Shown: in pieces, positions 27,013 to 36,342 of the stretch | Layout of the letters: every line of letters starts with the position of its first letter | How positions within the stretch are numbered: position 1 is the first letter of the stretch | Source of the DNA: Pseudonocardia oceani | GTDB taxonomy: Bacteria; Actinomycetota; Actinomycetes; Mycobacteriales; Pseudonocardiaceae | Reading direction: 5' to 3' | Assembly: GCF_019263585.2 (NCBI RefSeq) | Contig: NZ_JADQDF010000001.1 | Location: 2,914,001-2,978,000, forward strand | DNA length: 64,000 nt | Made by a program: the position numbers and the translations under genes | Notes under the pieces: generated by a model | Seen by the model: only the letters and a program-made list of their open reading frames with translations | Database searches by the model: none | Told to the model about the DNA's origin: nothing

Positions 27013-28935
27013 ATGACCACCCCCCGCCTGTTGTCCGAGCGCTACGAGCTGGGCGATACGCTCGGCTACGGAGGCATGTCCGAGGTCCACCACGGCCTCG
27101 ACACGCGGCTGGGCCGTGACGTCGCCATCAAGGTCCTGCGCGCCGACCTCGCCCGTGACCCGCAGTTCCAGATGCGGTTCCGCCGCGAGGCGCAGAACGC
27201 CGCGGCGCTCAACCACCCCGCGATCGTCGCCGTGTACGACACCGGCGAGGTGCAGAGCGAGTTCGGGCCGCTGCCCTACATCGTCATGGAGTTCGTCGAC
27301 GGGCAGACGCTCCGCGAGATCGTCAAGACCACCGGGCCGATGAGCCAGCAGCGCGTCATCGAGGTCATGGCCGACGTGTGCGCCGCGCTCGACTTCAGCC
27401 ACCGGCACCAGATCATCCACCGCGACGTCAAGCCCGCGAACATCATGATCAACAACGCCGGCGCCGTGAAGGTGATGGACTTCGGCATCGCCCGCGCGCT
27501 GGGCGAGGGCCAGAACGTCACGCAGACCGCGGCCGTCATCGGCACCGCGCAGTACCTCTCCCCCGAGCAGGCGCGCGGCGAGGCCGTCGACGCCCGGTCC
27601 GACGTCTACGCCGCGGGCTGCGTCCTGTTCGAGCTGCTCACCGGGGAGCCGCCGTTCACCGGCGACACGCCCGTCGCCGTCGCCTACCAGCACGTGCGCG
27701 AGGACCCCCGCCACCCGTCGGAGCTCAACCCCGAGATCCCGGCCGCACTCGACTCGGTGGTGCTCAAGGCGCTGTCGAAGAACCCGGCCAACCGTTACCA
27801 GTCGGCCGCCGAGATGCGGTCGGACCTGGTCCGCGTCCGCAGCGGGCAGACGGTGATGGCCCCCGCGGTCATGAGCGAGGACGAGCGCACCGCGATGCTC
27901 GCCAGCCAGACCGGCCCCACCCGCCGGATCAACGGCGGCCGCCACACGCTGCCGCCGTCGGCCCCCGCCTACTACGACGACGAGGAGCCGCGCCGCAACA
28001 CGGGCCGGATCGTCGGCATCGCGGCCGCGGTGGCCATCGCGCTGGCCCTGATCGGGTTCGTGGCCTACCAGATCTTCGGGGGGCCGGCCGCGCCGGAGCA
28101 GTTCGCGATGCCCGACGTCGTGGGGCAGGAGCAGGAGGCCGCCCGCACGGCCCTGATCAACCTCAGCCTCAACCCGACGGTGCAGGCCGAGGAGTCGTCG
28201 GTCGACGACCAGGGGCGCGTCGTGCGCACCGACCCACCGGCGACCTCGCTCGTCGAGGAGCGGCGGGCCGTCACGCTCTTCGTCGGGTCCGGGCCCGCCG
28301 TCGCCGCCGTGCCGCCGCTGGCCGGGCTCACGATCACCGAGGCCGAGACGGCCCTGGCCGCCCGCGGGCTGACCCTCGGGGAGCAGACCCCCGAGGAGAC
28401 CCGCGACGAGGCGCTGATCGACAAGATCATCCGCTCGACGCCGGCGGCGGGAGCGGATGCGCCCGGTGGGAGCGCGGTGGCGGTCGTCGTCGGGACCCGC
28501 CCGACCACCGTCGCGGTGCCCGACGTCACCGGCCAGGGCCGCGACCAGGCCCGCTCGGCACTGGAGGCGGCAGGCTTCGAGGTCGCCGAGACCGAGGTCG
28601 ACGGCGGCGGCGAGAGCGGCGACGTCCTCGGCACCAACCCGGCCGCCGGCACGCAGGTCGCACCCGGGTCGACGGTCACCCTGCAGCTCTCGCGCGGCAA
28701 CCAGGTGCAGGTGCCCGACCTCGTCGGCCTCGACCGCAGTGACGCCCTGCGCGCCCTCCAGCAGGCCGGCATCAGCCTGAGCGACGTCGACCAGCGCGAG
28801 CGCGACGTCAGCGACAACAGCCAGGACGGCCGCGTCATCGAGCAGTCCGTGGCACCGGGGCAGTCCCTGGAGGACGGCGACGAGCTCACGATCACCATCG
28901 GCGACGCCGGCGGCGGGTTCTTCGGCGGCAACTGA
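27013..28935 (+). CDS. pknB: PknB: PASTA-domain Ser/Thr protein kinase
   Basis: 640 residues, ATG start. Kinase domain (11-275) with K40, HRDVKPAN (D138) and DFG at 156-158. One membrane helix at about 331-355, then four PASTA repeats from 365 to the end (MPDVVGQEQEAARTAL, VPPLAGLTITEAETAL, VPDVTGQGRDQARSAL, VPDLVGLDRSDALRAL). PASTA domains bind muropeptides or lipid II and so report cell-wall state. It closes the fhaA-pknB operon, 106 bases after pknA. Confidence 0.96.
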   Translation: MTTPRLLSERYELGDTLGYGGMSEVHHGLDTRLGRDVAIKVLRADLARDPQFQMRFRREAQNAAALNHPAIVAVYDTGEVQSEFGPLPYIVMEFVDGQTLREIVKTTGPMSQQRVIEVMADVCAALDFSHRHQIIHRDVKPANIMINNAGAVKVMDFGIARALGEGQNVTQTAAVIGTAQYLSPEQARGEAVDARSDVYAAGCVLFELLTGEPPFTGDTPVAVAYQHVREDPRHPSELNPEIPAALDSVVLKALSKNPANRYQSAAEMRSDLVRVRSGQTVMAPAVMSEDERTAMLASQTGPTRRINGGRHTLPPSAPAYYDDEEPRRNTGRIVGIAAAVAIALALIGFVAYQIFGGPAAPEQFAMPDVVGQEQEAARTALINLSLNPTVQAEESSVDDQGRVVRTDPPATSLVEERRAVTLFVGSGPAVAAVPPLAGLTITEAETALAARGLTLGEQTPEETRDEALIDKIIRSTPAAGADAPGGSAVAVVVGTRPTTVAVPDVTGQGRDQARSALEAAGFEVAETEVDGGGESGDVLGTNPAAGTQVAPGSTVTLQLSRGNQVQVPDLVGLDRSDALRALQQAGISLSDVDQRERDVSDNSQDGRVIEQSVAPGQSLEDGDELTITIGDAGGGFFGGN

Positions 28936-28962
28936 GTCGCGCGCCGGGGCACAATGATGCCC

Positions 28963-29598
28963 ATGCGCGTGCTCGTGATCGACAACTACGACAGCTTCGT
29001 CTACAACCTGGTCCAGTACCTGGCCCAGCTCGGGGCGGAGACCACGGTCCGCCGCAACGACGAGGTCGACCTCGACGAGCTCGACGACGTCGACGGCGTG
29101 CTGGTCAGCCCCGGCCCGGGCACGCCGGAGCGGGCGGGCACGAGCGTCGAGGCGATCCGCCGCTGCGCCGACCGCGCTCTGCCGCTGCTCGGGGTCTGCC
29201 TGGGCCACCAGGCCATCGGCGTCGCCTGGGGCGGGGTCGTGGAGCGCGCGCCGGAGCTCCTGCACGGCAAGACGTCGCTGGTGCACCACACCGGTGACGG
29301 CGTGCTCGCCGGCCTGCCCGACCCGTTCGTCGCCACGCGCTACCACTCGCTGTCGATCCGCCCCGGCACCCTGCCCGCCGAGCTCGAGGTCACCGGGCGC
29401 ACGGAGACCGGCGTGATCATGGCCGTGCGGCACCGCGAGCTGCCGATCGAGGGCGTGCAGTTCCATCCGGAGTCGGTCCTCACCGAGGGCGGGCACCGGC
29501 TGCTGGCCAACTGGATGACCGCCGCCGGCCACGCGCCCTCCCCCGCCGACGTCGACGCCCTCACCGCCGAGACCGCCGCTCTGAGCGCGCGCGCCTGA
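28963..29598 (+). CDS. Glutamine amidotransferase (aminodeoxychorismate/anthranilate synthase component II)
   Basis: 211 residues from the conventional start MRVLVIDNYDSF; in-frame ATGs at 28954 and 28957 are alternatives. Class I amidotransferase features: oxyanion region SPGPGTPE, nucleophile in LLGVCLGHQAIG, and His-Glu pair in GVQFHPESVLTEGG. It supplies ammonia for p-aminobenzoate or tryptophan synthesis; PabA is more likely because no trp genes are near. It is in the same direction as pknB, 27 bases after it. Confidence 0.9.
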   Translation: MRVLVIDNYDSFVYNLVQYLAQLGAETTVRRNDEVDLDELDDVDGVLVSPGPGTPERAGTSVEAIRRCADRALPLLGVCLGHQAIGVAWGGVVERAPELLHGKTSLVHHTGDGVLAGLPDPFVATRYHSLSIRPGTLPAELEVTGRTETGVIMAVRHRELPIEGVQFHPESVLTEGGHRLLANWMTAAGHAPSPADVDALTAETAALSARA

Positions 29599-29680
29599 CC
29601 CCGTCCGGGGGCGCGCGCGATACCGTGTGGGCAGAGTCCGGCGCGGCGCGCGCCGGTGACGCCGTCGACGAGGTCTGCAC

Positions 29681-29950
29681 ATGCCGAAGAGCAAGGTCCG
29701 GAAGAAGCCCGTCTACACGCCGCCCGCGGGCGACAGGCGGACGACCACGCCGGTCAAGGTCAAGGGCCCCACGAACCCCGTCTACGTGGCCGTCTTCCTG
29801 GGTCTGATGCTGCTCGGACTCGTGTGGCTGGTGGTCAACTACCTGGCTGTGGACTACATCCCGTGGATGGCCGCGTTGGGCCCGTTCAACTTCCTCATCG
29901 GCTTCTCACTCATCGTGATCGGGCTCCTGATGACGATGAGATGGCGCTGA
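29681..29950 (+). CDS. crgA: CrgA cell-division protein
   Basis: 89 residues, ATG start. A basic N-terminus ([15 protein letters not shown]) precedes two membrane helices at about 33-55 and 65-86. CrgA connects FtsZ/FtsI and peptidoglycan synthesis at septation in actinomycetes. GATACCGTG upstream may contain the -10 region. A short leader and two DnaA boxes follow downstream. Confidence 0.93.
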   Translation: MPKSKVRKKPVYTPPAGDRRTTTPVKVKGPTNPVYVAVFLGLMLLGLVWLVVNYLAVDYIPWMAALGPFNFLIGFSLIVIGLLMTMRWR

Positions 29951-29984
29951 CCTGCGAAAATACAGGGCTGTAAGTAGTACACAG

Positions 29985-30006
29985 TGTGGACAACCGCTGT
30001 GGACAA
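29985..30006 (-). promoter_or_regulatory. Pair of perfect DnaA boxes
   Basis: TGTGGACAA occurs at 29985-29993 and again at 29998-30006, the exact complement of TTGTCCACA, separated by four bases in the crgA-PH gene gap. This is about 21 kb from oriC. The pair could regulate the downstream gene or titrate DnaA. Confidence 0.65.
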
Positions 30007-30012
30007 ACTACC

Positions 30013-30459
30013 GTGAGTGATCACGACTCGGCTGTTCGGTCCTGGAGCCCGGCGCCCGGACTCGTCGTCCTGGGGTGGCTGGCGGCGGCCGCGGCGACGG
30101 CCTGGTGCGTGCTGCTGGTGACGTCCGGCGCCGACCCGGCGGGGCGCCTGCTGGCCGGATGCGCGGCGGCCGGGCTCGCCCTCGCGGCCCTGTACGGCAC
30201 GCGGGCGCGGCCCCGGCTGCGCGTCGACGCCGACGGGCTGACGGTCGGCGGGCTGCTGCGCGCGCGGCACCACCCCTGGCCGCTCGTGCAGGGCGTGCGG
30301 GTGCTGCGCACGCGCCGCTTCGGCCGGGAGAGCTCACTGCTGGAGGTCGACACGGTCACCGCCGACGGCGGGGAGCGGCTGCTGCTGTTCGGGCGCCTGG
30401 ACCTCGGCGCCGACCCCGAGGACGTCGCCCCGGAGCTGATGGATCTACGTCCCCGCTAG
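30013..30459 (+). CDS. PH-domain membrane protein (Rv0010c-like)
   Basis: 148 residues from the GTG at 30013; an in-frame GTG at 29986 lies inside a DnaA box and would add nine residues. Two membrane segments at about 20-65 are followed by a bacterial PH-like beta-domain (LRVDADGLTVGGLLRARHHPWPLVQGVRVLRTRRFG). It has the same position as Rv0010c beside crgA in mycobacteria. Function unknown. Its 3' end overlaps the convergent rhomboid gene by 15 bases. Confidence 0.8.
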   Translation: MSDHDSAVRSWSPAPGLVVLGWLAAAAATAWCVLLVTSGADPAGRLLAGCAAAGLALAALYGTRARPRLRVDADGLTVGGLLRARHHPWPLVQGVRVLRTRRFGRESSLLEVDTVTADGGERLLLFGRLDLGADPEDVAPELMDLRPR

Positions 30460-31305
30460 CACCGCGCCGGCCGCGATGACGACCACCAGCACCGCGGCGA
30501 TCGCGGCGAGGCCACCGGCCTGCAGCGGCGCGCGCCGGGCCGGCGGGGCGTAGACGAGCACGGCGGTGGCCGCGGCGCCCGCGATCATGCCGCCGACGTG
30601 GGCCTGCCAGGAGATGCCCGGGACGAAGAACCCCAGGGCGAGGTTGACGACGAGCAGGCCGCCGACCTGGTTGAGCGGCCGCTTCAGCCGCACGAGGGCG
30701 ACGGCGAGGCCGCCCATCAGCCCGAACACGGCCCCGGACGCACCGGCCACGTACTCGCCGGGCCCGTAGAGCAGCATCACCGCGGCAGCGCCGCCGAGCA
30801 TCCCCAGCAGGTAGACCGCCAGGAACCGCCCGCGACCGAGCAGCCCCTCCATGTCGCGGCCGATCACCCACAGCGCGAACATGTTGAACGCGAGGTGCAC
30901 CGGGCCGATGTGCAGGAAGCCCGACGTGATCGTCCGCCACCACTCGCCCGCGGCCACCGTGCCGGGCGAGAGCGCCCACTCGACGAACAGCGTTGAGCGG
31001 CTGTTGGTGGAGATGTTCCCCGCCTGCGCGGCCGTGACCGCGAAGACGAGCAGGTTGAGCACCACCAGGGCGGGCACGACCAGCGGCCGCGACCCGGGGA
31101 CGGCGCCGGCCACCGTGGTGGCCCGGCGCACGCCCTGCTGCCCCTGGTGGACGCAGTCGACGCACTGGTACCCCACCGCCGCCTCCCGCAGGCACTCCGG
31201 GCACGACGGGCGCCCGCAGCGGGTGCACGCCAGCCCGGTGGGCCGGTCGGGATGGCGGACGCACACCGCCGGTGCTCCGGTGGGCGGGCCGGCGGGGTGG
31301 GTCAC
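30445..31305 (-). CDS. Rhomboid-family intramembrane serine protease with N-terminal zinc-finger
   Basis: 286 residues from a GTG. The N-terminus has a B-box-like zinc site (C15, H18, C27, C30, C35, C38, C48, C51). Six or more membrane segments follow. Rhomboid motifs: HLAFNMF (H137, N141), nucleophile S190 in VAGASGAVFGLMGG, and H236 in AHVGGMIAG. It should cut membrane proteins within the bilayer. It precedes ppiA's stop by 10 bases on the same strand in transcription order after ppiA. Confidence 0.9.
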   Translation of the reverse strand: MTHPAGPPTGAPAVCVRHPDRPTGLACTRCGRPSCPECLREAAVGYQCVDCVHQGQQGVRRATTVAGAVPGSRPLVVPALVVLNLLVFAVTAAQAGNISTNSRSTLFVEWALSPGTVAAGEWWRTITSGFLHIGPVHLAFNMFALWVIGRDMEGLLGRGRFLAVYLLGMLGGAAAVMLLYGPGEYVAGASGAVFGLMGGLAVALVRLKRPLNQVGGLLVVNLALGFFVPGISWQAHVGGMIAGAAATAVLVYAPPARRAPLQAGGLAAIAAVLVVVIAAGAVLAGT

Positions 31306-31315
31306 GGCGCCTCGT

Positions 31316-31829
<514 letters not shown>

Positions 31830-31846
<17 letters not shown>

Positions 31847-32981
31847 GCCTCCATGGTGCCAGCACCTCGGTGAGGAAGGTCGTGACGGTCTCCTCGTAGG
31901 CTGCGGGGTCGGCGTTCCACGCCGCCGTGTGCTCCAGGCCCGCGACCTCGACGTAGCGCATCGACCAGTCCAGCCCGGGCGCCGCGGCGGCCAGCGCGCG
32001 GCTCGCGGAGACCGGCACGGCGGTGTCGTCGTCGGTGTGGACGAGCAGGGTCGGCGGGCGGACGGCGGGCGGTCGGCGGCGCAGGTCGAAGCGGTCGAAG
32101 TCGATGCGGATGCGCCGGCTCGTGATCGCCGTGGCGAGCGGGGTGAGGCCGGGGGGCAGCCGCCGGTTGCGAGCCTGCAGGCGCAGGGTGGCGCGCCAGT
32201 CGACGAGCGGGGCGTCCCAGACGACGGCGACGACGTCGGCCGCTTCCGTCGAGCGGTCCAGGAAGGCCCCGGTGATGGCCCCGCCCATCGACCAGCCGTA
32301 GAGCACGATCCGGCGGGCGCCCCGGGCCCGCCCGAACCGCACCGCCGCCTCGACGTCCTCCCACTCGGCGTCGCCGAGGTGGTCGCGGCGGTCGGGGCTC
32401 GCCGGCGCGTCGCCGTCGTTGCGGTAGCTGACCACCAGCACGGGCAGCCCGAGCGCGTGCAGGGCCGGGAGGACCCGCAGCGCCTCGCGCCGCGACCCAC
32501 CGCGCCCGTGCACCGCGACGACCCAGGTGTCGGCGTCGCCCGGCACCAGCCATGCGGGCGCCGGGCCGAGCGGAGTCGGCACCTCGACGTCGGAGAACGC
32601 GAGCCCGCGGGCCGCCGGGTCGGGGTCCCACGGCCCGGTGTCGAGCACGGCGGCCGTGCCGGCGACGGGCACGTCCCCGCCGAGCAACGGACGGCGCACG
32701 GTGCCGTCGAGGACCTCGCGCACCGGGCCCACCCGGGCGAGGCCCCCGACCCACCGCAGGCCCCAGGTACCGGGCTGGCGGGTCAGGCGCGACTCCGCCA
32801 GCGACACGACGCCACCGCTCACCCCGAGCACGCGCTCGGGGTAGACGACCTCGCGCCGGGTGTCGAGCAGGACACCCGAGTAGAACCACCCGATCCCGCC
32901 GAGGCCGGCCCCGATACCCACACCGGCGCCCGCCGCAGCGAGCCTTCCCACCACCGTCACGGTGTCGATGATGAACGACAC
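31830..32981 (-). CDS. Membrane-anchored alpha/beta hydrolase
   Basis: 383 residues, ATG start. An N-terminal membrane helix (about 8-35) leads to a hydrolase fold: oxyanion HGRGGS, nucleophile elbow GWSMGG (S231), acid in [10 protein letters not shown] (D317-319) and H351 in GLEHTAAW. The catalytic triad appears complete. Likely a cell-envelope-facing or membrane-bound esterase or peptidase of unknown substrate. It is upstream of, and overlaps, ppiA. Confidence 0.82.
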
Positions 32982-33107
32982 GCCGGGTTCCGGACGAGCC
33001 CCACCATAACGAGTGAAAGACGATGACGGTCACGTTAAGTGCACACCCGGTCGCTGAACGCCTCGTTGATCGTCCTGACACCCCAAGCGTCTGAAGGGAC
33101 ACCTCGC

Positions 33108-33659
33108 ATGAGCAGCCTCGCTCGGCGCAGCCTGCGCACCACCGCCGCCGCGGCCGGAATCGCCGCCCTCGGCGTGGGCTTCGCCGGCCACGCCTTCGCC
33201 GCCCCCGCGCTCCCGGCCCTGCCGGGAACCGAGGGCCTGAGCGAGGCCGGCCTCCCGGCCGCGCCCGCCCTGCCCTCCGCCCCCGAGGCGCCCGCCCTGC
33301 CCTCCGCCGAGGGCTGGAGCGTCCCCGGCGTCGTCAACTTCGAGATGCCGGCCGTCAACACCGCCGCCCCCGAGCTCCCCGCCGGTGACGCGTTCGCGCT
33401 GCCGACGGCCCCCGAGCTCGCCGCGCCCGAGGCTCCCGCCGCCCCCGAGCTGCCCGCCGCCCCCGAAGCCCCCTCGACCTCTCCCGTCGTGAACACCGGC
33501 GAGGGCGTCGAGGGCCAGTTCAACGGCCCGGCGCCGGAGGGCTTCGGTCAGAACCAGGTCGGCGCGATGGCCGCCATGGACATGGCCACGATGCTGGCCG
33601 AGATGGCGCAGAGCGGCGCCGGCGGCGGCTCCATGACGGAGAACCAGCAGATCGGCTGA
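33108..33659 (+). CDS. Secreted Ala/Pro-rich protein of unknown function
   Basis: 183 residues; ATG with GAAGGGAC upstream. Signal peptide (RRSLRTTAAAAGIAALGVG, AFA cleavage near 31). The mature part is low complexity, with repeats such as APALPS, APEAP and APELPA, then EGVEGQFNGPAPEGFGQNQVGAM and a Met/Ala-rich helix near the C-terminus. No cysteine or catalytic motif. It may be a cell-wall-associated or surface protein. I do not recognise the family. Confidence 0.75.
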   Translation: MSSLARRSLRTTAAAAGIAALGVGFAGHAFAAPALPALPGTEGLSEAGLPAAPALPSAPEAPALPSAEGWSVPGVVNFEMPAVNTAAPELPAGDAFALPTAPELAAPEAPAAPELPAAPEAPSTSPVVNTGEGVEGQFNGPAPEGFGQNQVGAMAAMDMATMLAEMAQSGAGGGSMTENQQIG

Positions 33660-33793
33660 TCCCGCCTGCTCCGACGGCCCGTCCCTGCACCCCGGTGCGG
33701 AGGCGGGCCGTCCGCTTACCCCGCACGTCATCGACCCGACGACCCCGCTGCACGACAGTTCCTGTCAGGACCTCGACGACAGGAGCGCACACC

Positions 33794-34219
33794 ATGAGCA
33801 CCCTCGACACCGCCACCCACGACTCCGCCACCCGCACCTCCGACGGCGGCCGCCTGCTCCGCCGGGCGCTGCGGCTCGACGCCGCCGCCTCGGGTGCACT
33901 CGGCGTCGTATCCCTCGCCGCGGCACCCGCGCTCGTCGACCTGCTGGGCCCGCCCGCGCCGGTGCTCGTGGGGGTGGGCGCGTTCCTCGTCGTCTTCGCG
34001 GCGGGGCTGCTCGTCCTGGCCGCCCGGCCGGTGGTGCCGCGCCCCGCGGCGTGGACGGTCGTGCTCGGCAACGCCGCGTGGGTCGCCGGCAGCGTCCTGG
34101 CGACGGTCGTCGCCGGTTCCTCACTCACCGGGCTCGGCGTCGCGGTCGTGCTGGTGCAGGCCGCGGCGGTCGCGGTGTTCGCCGACCTGCAGTGGCTGGG
34201 CCTGCGACGGATGCGGTGA
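33794..34219 (+). CDS. Small four-helix integral membrane protein
   Basis: 141 residues, ATG start with GACAGGAG upstream. Four hydrophobic segments at about 27-49, 52-74, 82-103 and 106-127, with charged ends. No motif for transport or enzymology is visible. Isolated gene followed by a strong hairpin. Confidence 0.75.
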   Translation: MSTLDTATHDSATRTSDGGRLLRRALRLDAAASGALGVVSLAAAPALVDLLGPPAPVLVGVGAFLVVFAAGLLVLAARPVVPRPAAWTVVLGNAAWVAGSVLATVVAGSSLTGLGVAVVLVQAAAVAVFADLQWLGLRRMR

Positions 34220-34232
34220 CCGCACCCGCGAG

Positions 34233-34266
34233 CCCCCCGGACGAGCCCGCGGGCTCGTCCGGGGGG
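34233..34266. terminator. Bidirectional hairpin between convergent genes
   Basis: A 16-base arm (34233-34248) is exactly complementary to 34251-34266. It lies 14 bases after the membrane protein stop and 6 before the end of the convergent ABM gene, so it can serve both. Confidence 0.75.
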
Positions 34267-34271
34267 GTGGG

Positions 34272-34607
34272 TCAGCGGGGCGTGATCTCGCCCATCGGGC
34301 CCCAGCCCTTCACCTGCTCGTGGTCGACGTACATGATCTGCGGCTGCGCGGAGACGAGATCGGGGGCCTTCTCGACGAAGTCCGCGAAGTGCTGCGTCCT
34401 GGTGTGGGCGCCACCGGCGTCGGCGTCCTTGAAGCACTCGATCGTCACGAACTCCAGCGGGTCGTCGAGACCGCGCGACCACTCGAAGAAGTTGCAGCCC
34501 TCCTCGGCGTTGACCGCGGTCGCGTAGGACTGCGCCAGCGCCAGCCACTCGTCGACCTTGTCGGCGCGGACCGGGAACTTGACGTTGATCAGGATCATGG
34601 CCGACAT
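34272..34607 (-). CDS. Antibiotic biosynthesis monooxygenase (ABM) domain protein
   Basis: 111 residues from the ATG at 34607 (an ATG at 34598 is the alternative). The ferredoxin-like ABM fold is indicated by ILINVKFPVRADKVDEWL, CNFFEWSRGLDDPLEFVTIECFKD and HTRTQHFADFVEKAPDLV. Members include quinol monooxygenases and heme-degrading enzymes, so the activity is open. A parS-like site sits 20 bases upstream. Confidence 0.8.
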   Translation of the reverse strand: MSAMILINVKFPVRADKVDEWLALAQSYATAVNAEEGCNFFEWSRGLDDPLEFVTIECFKDADAGGAHTRTQHFADFVEKAPDLVSAQPQIMYVDHEQVKGWGPMGEITPR

Positions 34608-34626
34608 CCTAGTGACGCGCGTCGCT

Positions 34627-34640
34627 GTTCCACGTGGAAC
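34627..34640. promoter_or_regulatory. parS-like site (variant)
   Basis: GTTCCACGTGGAAC is a perfect 14-bp palindrome that differs from the canonical GTTTCACGTGAAAC by one symmetric change. It lies in a non-coding gap 22.7 kb from the parS in parA. Confidence 0.6.
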
Positions 34641-34699
34641 ACCGTCCGCCGTCTCGAAGTGAGACCGGTCCCTGGAGGCGTCGCCTCTACCGTGGCGCG

Positions 34700-35869
34700 G
34701 TGGGAGATCAACGCCTCGCCGGGCCGGACGACATCCCGCTCGTCGCGCGGTGGGGCACCGAGCACCCGGCCGCACCGCTCGTGGTCGCGCTGCACGGCAG
34801 CGGCACCAGTGAGCACTCGCTCATCGAGATCTCGCCGTGGCTGCCGCACGGTCCCGTGGCCTACGTCGCCGTGCGCGGGCCGCTGCAGCAGGGCACCGGC
34901 TACGCGTGGTTCGCCGACACCGGCGGCCCGCCGGAGGCCGAGGACGTGGCCCTGAGCTGCCGCTGGTTCCTCGACTGGCTCGACACCGAGGGCGACCCCG
35001 ACCGGCCCGTGCTGCTCGTCGGCTTCCGCGACGGCGTCACGTTCGCCGGGGCGCTCATGCTGACCGCGCCGCACCGGTTCGCCGGGGCGGGCCTGCTCTA
35101 CGGCGCGCTGCCGTTCGACGCGGGCCTGCCGATGGGGCGCGGCGCGCTGTCCGGGATGCCGGTGTTCCTCGCGCACGGCGACGCCGACGTCCGCACACCC
35201 GCACCGCTGCTCGCCCGCACCTGGGAGTGGCTCGCGCGCGAGAGCGGGGCGCCGCTGTGGGCCGAGCGCGAGCCCGGCGGTGCGCAGCTCGCCGGTGAGG
35301 TCGTCGGTCACCTCGGCACCTGGCTCGGCGACCGGCTCGACCACCTGCGCTCCCACGGCGAGAACCCGCTGCCCGACGGCGACGAGCCGTCCTGGCCGAC
35401 CGTCACCGGCGGCCGGCTCCCGGCGCGCCCCGGCCCGCCGCCCGAGGCCGCGACCACGGTCCCGCAGCACCAGCTCACGCAGAACGCGCCCGTGGAGCGG
35501 CAGGAGGAGCTGTGGAAGCGGCTGTCGGCGCTCGACGCCGTGACGACGGCTCCGGCCACCGTCGGCGTCGCGGGCACGCGGTCGCTGCTCCTCGACCGCG
35601 CCACCGCCACCGGGCCGGACACCGCGTACCTGCTGCCCGACGTCGGCGAGTTCGCGCACCTGCACCCCGATCCCGACGGCAGCGTGCACGTCGCCCTGCC
35701 CGACGAGCTCGCCTACGACGCGATCGCCAAGGGCTGGGCCGTGCCGCACCCCCTCGCCGGGGTCCGCGTCGGCTCGGGCATGGTGCTGGTCCCGGGCCCG
35801 CGCGACGACGCCGAGGTCGACGTCGTCGCGGGGATCGTGGAGGCGGCGCGGCGGCACGCGGCGGGCTGA
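34700..35869 (+). CDS. Fusion of a degenerate phospholipase/carboxylesterase domain with a DUF5519 luciferase-like domain
   Basis: 389 residues from the GTG at 34700; a GTG at 34634 would extend it through the parS-like site region. Residues 1-215 follow the alpha/beta hydrolase of the carboxylesterase/phospholipase type (VVALHGSG, LLVGFRDG, FLAHGDADVRTP). The nucleophile Ser is replaced by R110 in GFRDG, and the usual catalytic His near EPGGAQLAGEV is also absent. Residues 275-389 match the DUF5519 luciferase-related domain (EFAHLHPDPDGSVHVALP, GWAVPHPLAG). It is probably a non-enzymatic or binding module joined to a conserved actinobacterial domain. Confidence 0.75.
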   Translation: MGDQRLAGPDDIPLVARWGTEHPAAPLVVALHGSGTSEHSLIEISPWLPHGPVAYVAVRGPLQQGTGYAWFADTGGPPEAEDVALSCRWFLDWLDTEGDPDRPVLLVGFRDGVTFAGALMLTAPHRFAGAGLLYGALPFDAGLPMGRGALSGMPVFLAHGDADVRTPAPLLARTWEWLARESGAPLWAEREPGGAQLAGEVVGHLGTWLGDRLDHLRSHGENPLPDGDEPSWPTVTGGRLPARPGPPPEAATTVPQHQLTQNAPVERQEELWKRLSALDAVTTAPATVGVAGTRSLLLDRATATGPDTAYLLPDVGEFAHLHPDPDGSVHVALPDELAYDAIAKGWAVPHPLAGVRVGSGMVLVPGPRDDAEVDVVAGIVEAARRHAAG

Positions 35870-35879
35870 CCCCCGCGGG

Positions 35880-36240
35880 GTCCCCACCGCGGTCTGGTGG
35901 ACCGGCGAGGTGGTCGTCATCGCGACCGTCGTGCGGTCGGTGAGCAGTGCCTCGGCCGCCTCGCCCTCCCGCGGCAGCCCCGCCACCGCGTCGCGGGTGC
36001 CCCCGTCCTCACGCAGGTACCGGTCGAGGAGCACGGTCGAGCGGACGTGCTGCTGGACGGGGCCGAAGACCTCCTCACCGGCCGCACCGTCCGTGCAGAT
36101 CACCAGCGGGTCGTCGCTATCCATCCGGGACGCGAGCGGGCTCACGATCTCCCGGCCGCTGATCGTCGCGGCGCGGGAGATACCCCGACGGGCCAGCTCG
36201 TTGTCGACGAAGTCGCCGCGGCGGATGTGCGGCGTTGGCC
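35880..36240 (-). pseudogene. Possible remnant of an Rv2629-like (bacterial eRF1-type) protein
   Basis: The minus strand between the fusion gene and the P-type ATPase reads FVDNELARRGISRAATI, then GREIVSPLASRMDSDDPLVI, then TVLLDRYLREDGGTRDAVAGL, but has no good start and no full-length reading. It resembles the C-terminal end of the Rv2629/baeRF family, known in mycobacteria as stress-induced. The assignment is by eye and weak. The remaining 35870-36493 gap holds no other gene I can support. Confidence 0.35.
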
Positions 36241-36342
36241 GAGCTCGGCGCGACCCGCTTCCGCCATGCAGGTCAGGAGGCCGACTGCAGCACCACCCGG
36301 CGCATCGACAACCGTCCGTATGCAGTGATGAGCGCGCACACG

